Of a stretch of 16,712 nt of DNA, positions 13,565-16,712 are shown in pieces; positions within the stretch are counted from its first letter, which is position 1; every line of letters starts with the position of its first letter. The position numbers and the translations under genes are program-made. Below the pieces are notes generated by a model. It was not told where the DNA came from, searched no databases, and saw only the letters and a list, made by a program, of their open reading frames with translations. Location of the stretch: contig WFRP01000227.1 of assembly GCA_015486505.1 (NCBI GenBank), forward strand, positions 1 through 16,712, read 5' to 3'. Source of the stretch: Pseudomonadota bacterium (GTDB taxonomy: Bacteria > Desulfobacterota > Anaeroferrophillalia > Anaeroferrophillales > Tharpellaceae).

Positions 13565-14395
13565 ATGAGTGAAAAACGGAATTCAATACTTTGCCCCCGC
13601 TGTCGCAAACTGATCAGTCGTGATGAGGCGGAATGTCCCTATTGCGGTATAAAACGACCGGGTCGGCGGTTGCCGGATATTTTCCAGCGCTGGACTGCTA
13701 CTCCGGCTGAGATTGTGCGGCCGCTGATTATTATTAATGTCATATTTTTTATCCTCTCCCTGATGCTCGCGCCGATGCATTTCGGCAGCCTGCATAATCC
13801 GCTGAGTTTCCTTGCGCCCGACAACCGTTCATTATTGGTACTTGGCGCGACCGGGTCAATACCGATCTTCCGGCTGCAGCGCTGGTGGACATTGATTTCC
13901 GCATCTTTTCTGCACGGTAGTATTCTGCATTTGCTCTTTAATATGGTGGCTTTATATCAACTGGGCCCGATCTGTGCTGAACTTTTCGGCCTGCATCGTT
14001 TTCTGATAATTTATCTGGTCAGCGGGGCACTCGGTTTTTACCTGTCGGCTCTGGCGGGCATACCTCTGACCATCGGAGCGTCGGCTTCTCTTTGCGGTTT
14101 GATCGGCGCTCTGCTGTTTTACGGCAAAAGCCGGGGCGGTGAGTTTGGCCAACTGGTGTTCCATCAAGTCCGCGGCTGGATAATCGGCCTGGTTCTGATT
14201 GGACTGTTTCTGCCCTCAATCAATAACTGGGGCCACGGCGGCGGCCTTCTCGGCGGCCTCGCCCTGGCCGCTCTTTTAGGCTATCAGGAACGCCGCCCCG
14301 CCGGCCTCGCCATCCGCAACCTGGCCCTGGCGGTGGTTCTGATTTCCACGGCAATTATGTTCTGGGATCTGTTTCAGGCTGTACAGTATTACTAA
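13565..14395 (+). CDS. Rhomboid family intramembrane serine protease with N-terminal zinc ribbon
   Basis: Rhomboids cleave membrane-spanning helices of other proteins inside the lipid bilayer. This 276-residue protein has an N-terminal zinc ribbon, CPRC (C10, C13) and CPYC (C25, C28), then a basic linker and a six-helix core starting near residue 52. The oxyanion/second-helix motif is HGSILHLLFNM (117-127, with H122 and N126). The nucleophile is Ser173 in GASAS (171-175), and the catalytic His is H224 in NNWGHGGGLLGG (220-231), so the catalytic dyad appears intact. The ATG at 13565 is preferred over a TTG just before it; the ribosome binding site is weak. The substrate is unknown. The gene sits between a terminator and prfC (21 bp away), likely co-transcribed with prfC. 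Confidence 0.92.
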   Translation: MSEKRNSILCPRCRKLISRDEAECPYCGIKRPGRRLPDIFQRWTATPAEIVRPLIIINVIFFILSLMLAPMHFGSLHNPLSFLAPDNRSLLVLGATGSIPIFRLQRWWTLISASFLHGSILHLLFNMVALYQLGPICAELFGLHRFLIIYLVSGALGFYLSALAGIPLTIGASASLCGLIGALLFYGKSRGGEFGQLVFHQVRGWIIGLVLIGLFLPSINNWGHGGGLLGGLALAALLGYQERRPAGLAIRNLALAVVLISTAIMFWDLFQAVQYY

Positions 14396-14416
14396 AAAAA
14401 TCAGGAATTATAAAAT

Positions 14417-16003
14417 TTGACTACTCAATTAGAAAAAGAGATTTTGCAGCGGCGGACTTTCGGGATCATCAGTCATCCTGATGCCGGCAAGACCACTCTG
14501 ACCGAGAAATTATTACTCTTCGGCGGGGCGATTCAGATGGCGGGGGCGGTTAAATCCCGCAAAACTTCCCGCCACGCCACCAGTGACTGGATGTCAATCG
14601 AGCAGGAACGCGGGATTTCGGTTACTTCATCGGTGATGAAATTCAACTATCGTAATTTCGAGATCAATCTTCTCGATACGCCGGGCCATCAGGATTTTTC
14701 TGAAGATACCTATCGGGTCTTAACCGCGGTTGACAGTGCTTTGATGGTGATCGACAGTGCCAAGGGGGTTGAACCGCAGACTGAGAAACTTATGGAAGTC
14801 TGCCGGATGCGGAATACCCCGATTATTACATTTATCAACAAAATGGATCGCGATGGTCTGGAACCGCTTGATATTCTTGCCGACATTGAGGACAAACTTC
14901 AGGTTGAATGCGCGCCGCTCTCCTGGCCGATCGGGATGGGGAGCTCGTTCAAGGGCGTCTACAGTATTTACCGGCAAAAACTGCATCTCTTTTCTCCGGG
15001 TGCGGCCGGTAAACTGCAGGAAGGGGTAGTTCTCGAAAATCTTGATGATAGTAAACTTGATGAACTGCTGGGTTTGCAGGCCGACGCCTTGCGTGAAGAT
15101 GTTGAGCTGATGGAAGGCGCGGCCAACCCCTTTGAACATTCCGAGTATCTAAAGGCGAGTCAGACCCCGGTTTTCTTCGGCAGCGCGATCAATAATTTCG
15201 GCGTCCGGGAGCTGCTTGATGCCTTTGTTGAATTGGCCCCGGCCCCGGGGCCGCGGGCGGCAGTGACCCGGGTTGTCAGGCCGGAAGAGAGTGCTTTTTC
15301 CGGATTTACCTTTAAAATTCAGGCCAATATGGACCCGGCGCACCGGGATCGGATCGCCTTTTTCCGCATCTGCTCCGGTAAATTTACGCGGGGAATGAAG
15401 GTGCGCCATCATCGTTTAGGGAAAGATATCACGGTTGCGAACGCCACGATTTTTATGGCGCAGGACCGCAGCAATGTCGAGGAAGCCTGGCCCGGTGATA
15501 TTATCGGGATTCACAATCACGGTACGATTAAAATCGGCGATACGTTTACGAGTAAGGAAGAGCTTAAATTTACCGGTATTCCCAGTTTTGCCCCGGAACA
15601 TTTCCGCCGGGTCATTCTCAAAAATCCGCTGAAGACCAAACAGCTTAATAAAGGTCTGATTCAGCTCGCGGAAGAGGGGGCGGTCCAGGTTTTCCGGCCG
15701 CTGATCGGCAGCGACTACATTCTCGGCGCGGTCGGCGTGCTCCAGTTTGAAGTGACCATGGCCCGCCTGAAAGCTGAATACGGGGTTGATGCGGTCTATG
15801 AAGCGGCCGATTTCACTGCCGCCCGCTGGATTGAGTGTGCTGATGCGAAAAAACTTGACCTGTTCAAAAAGAAGAATGAAAGTCAGCTGGCTTTGGACAG
15901 CGAAGGTTATCTGACACTGCTGGCGCCGAGTGAATGGCGTCTGCAGCGGATTATCGAACTCTTTCCGGATATTACTTTCAATAAAACTCGTGAATATGAC
16001 TAG
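14417..16003 (+). CDS. prfC: Peptide chain release factor 3 (RF3)
   Basis: RF3 is a translational GTPase that ejects RF1 or RF2 from the ribosome after peptide release and also acts in post-peptidyl-transfer quality control. The 528 residues match E. coli RF3 (529). GTPase motifs are clear: G1 SHPDAGKTT (19-27), G2 ERGISVT (64-70), G3 DTPGH (87-91) and G4 NKMD (141-144). The RF3-specific stretch after G1 (GAVKSRKTSRHATSDWMSIE, 43-62) separates it from EF-G and TypA. Domains II and III follow from about residue 280. The start is TTG: AGGA (14403-14406) lies 10 bases upstream, the N-terminus aligns with family members, and no ATG is available. It is followed after 18 bp by uvrB. Confidence 0.96.
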   Translation: MTTQLEKEILQRRTFGIISHPDAGKTTLTEKLLLFGGAIQMAGAVKSRKTSRHATSDWMSIEQERGISVTSSVMKFNYRNFEINLLDTPGHQDFSEDTYRVLTAVDSALMVIDSAKGVEPQTEKLMEVCRMRNTPIITFINKMDRDGLEPLDILADIEDKLQVECAPLSWPIGMGSSFKGVYSIYRQKLHLFSPGAAGKLQEGVVLENLDDSKLDELLGLQADALREDVELMEGAANPFEHSEYLKASQTPVFFGSAINNFGVRELLDAFVELAPAPGPRAAVTRVVRPEESAFSGFTFKIQANMDPAHRDRIAFFRICSGKFTRGMKVRHHRLGKDITVANATIFMAQDRSNVEEAWPGDIIGIHNHGTIKIGDTFTSKEELKFTGIPSFAPEHFRRVILKNPLKTKQLNKGLIQLAEEGAVQVFRPLIGSDYILGAVGVLQFEVTMARLKAEYGVDAVYEAADFTAARWIECADAKKLDLFKKKNESQLALDSEGYLTLLAPSEWRLQRIIELFPDITFNKTREYD

Positions 16004-16021
16004 TTTCGACGGCAGTTACTG

Positions 16022-16712
16022 ATGCCCCGGTTTAAACTTTCCGCTCCCTTTACCCCTCAGGGTGATCAGCCCCAGGCTATCGCGAAACTTGTTGCCGGTC
16101 TCAATGACGGCCTGCAAAAGCAGGTTCTTTTGGGGGTTACCGGTTCGGGTAAAACCTTTACTCTGGCCCAGGTGATTGCCGAAGTTCAGCGCACCACTCT
16201 GGTTATTGCCCCGAATAAAACCCTGGCGGCACAGCTTTATCAGGAGTTCAAGGATTTCTTTCCGGAAAACCGGGTCGAATATTTTGTCAGCTATTACGAC
16301 TACTACCAGCCTGAAGCCTATATCCCGACCACCGATACCTTTATTGAAAAAGATTCCGCGATTAACGATCAGGTCGATAAACTGCGCCACGCGGCCACGG
16401 TTTCGCTTTTGGAGCGTGACGATGTCATTATTGTCGCCAGCGTTTCCTGTATCTACGGCCTCGGTTCGCCCGAAGCCTATCAGGGGATGCTGCTCTATCT
16501 TGAGCCCGCCCGGGCGGATCTGAGCCGGGATCAGATTATCCGGCGCCTGGTTGATATTCAATATTCCCGTAATGATTATGATTTTCATCGCGGCACCTTT
16601 CGCGTGCGCGGGGAAATTGTCGATATTTTCCCGGCCAATATGGAAGAGAGCGCTTTGCGGCTTGAGTTTTTCGGTGACGAACTTGAAAGCCTCTCCCTGA
16701 TTGATCCCTTGA
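16022..16712 (+). CDS. uvrB: Excinuclease ABC subunit UvrB (N-terminal part, runs off the window)
   Basis: UvrB is the damage-verification subunit of UvrABC nucleotide excision repair; it is loaded by UvrA and recruits UvrC. 230 codons of a protein usually near 670 residues are present, and the frame is open to the window edge. The start is MPRFKLSAPFTPQGDQPQAI, followed by Walker A GVTGSGKT (38-45), the helicase Ia-like segment VIAPNKTLAAQLYQEF (61-76), and the damage-probing beta-hairpin region with YYDYYQPEAYIP (91-102). VASVSCIYGLGSPE (138-151) is the conserved motif preceding the UvrA-interacting domain. No strong ribosome binding site precedes the ATG, and it starts 18 bp after the prfC stop, so translation may depend on readthrough of the upstream message. 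uvrB is also commonly SOS-regulated, but no TTACN3GTAA site is seen just before it. Confidence 0.96.
   Translation, partial: MPRFKLSAPFTPQGDQPQAIAKLVAGLNDGLQKQVLLGVTGSGKTFTLAQVIAEVQRTTLVIAPNKTLAAQLYQEFKDFFPENRVEYFVSYYDYYQPEAYIPTTDTFIEKDSAINDQVDKLRHAATVSLLERDDVIIVASVSCIYGLGSPEAYQGMLLYLEPARADLSRDQIIRRLVDIQYSRNDYDFHRGTFRVRGEIVDIFPANMEESALRLEFFGDELESLSLIDPL

Noticed and set aside
16016..16588. Minus-strand open frame (190 codons) at the right end
   Set aside because: It lies opposite uvrB, whose motifs are unmistakable; the frame results from uvrB codon bias.

Overview
The window looks like a stretch of bacterial chromosome from a Gram-negative, probably Desulfobacterota (the former Deltaproteobacteria). 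This is inferred from the gene order pgpA - recA - recX - alaS, a type IV pilus ATPase, periplasmic DUF3300/DUF2950 proteins, a class I DAHP synthase and a fused chorismate mutase/prephenate dehydratase. No rRNA, tRNA, CRISPR array or phage gene was seen. The lineage call is an inference and was not checked by any search.

Layout. Positions 1-1150 hold pgpA (phosphatidylglycerophosphatase A) between two same-orientation copies of a miniature transposable element. The right copy is complete: 232 bp, 14-bp perfect terminal inverted repeats and an 8-bp target duplication. A TTACN3GTAA palindrome lies in the recA promoter region. Positions 1153-3880 hold recA, a PilT/PilU-family ATPase gene and recX; the ATPase gene and recX overlap by ATGA. 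Positions 3881-4432 are non-coding: a tandem 148-bp repeat with conserved hairpins (a third, inverted copy is at 9690-9800), then a structured stretch before alaS. alaS (4433-7072) ends 5 bp from the convergent pheA.

The minus-strand operon aroF-pheA (9260 to 7078) makes the first enzyme of the shikimate pathway and the bifunctional first enzyme of the phenylalanine branch. Its leader is the most interesting part of the window. A 26-codon ORF opens with ten aromatic residues in its first 15. It is followed by mutually exclusive 1:2, 2:3 and 3:4 RNA pairings, a strong intrinsic terminator, and then a second intrinsic terminator before the aroF ribosome binding site. This is textbook ribosome-mediated attenuation with an unusual second stop.

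From 9860 to the right edge all genes are on the plus strand: an AI-2E/PerM-type membrane protein, a secreted DUF3300 protein with a long basic low-complexity tail, a secreted DUF2950 protein, an intrinsic terminator, a zinc-ribbon rhomboid protease, release factor 3 (prfC, TTG start) and the N-terminal 230 codons of uvrB, which runs off the window.

The genes fall into separate functional groups: DNA repair (recA, recX, uvrB), translation (alaS, prfC), aromatic amino acid synthesis (aroF, pheA), membrane lipid synthesis (pgpA), pilus motor, and envelope proteins of unknown role.
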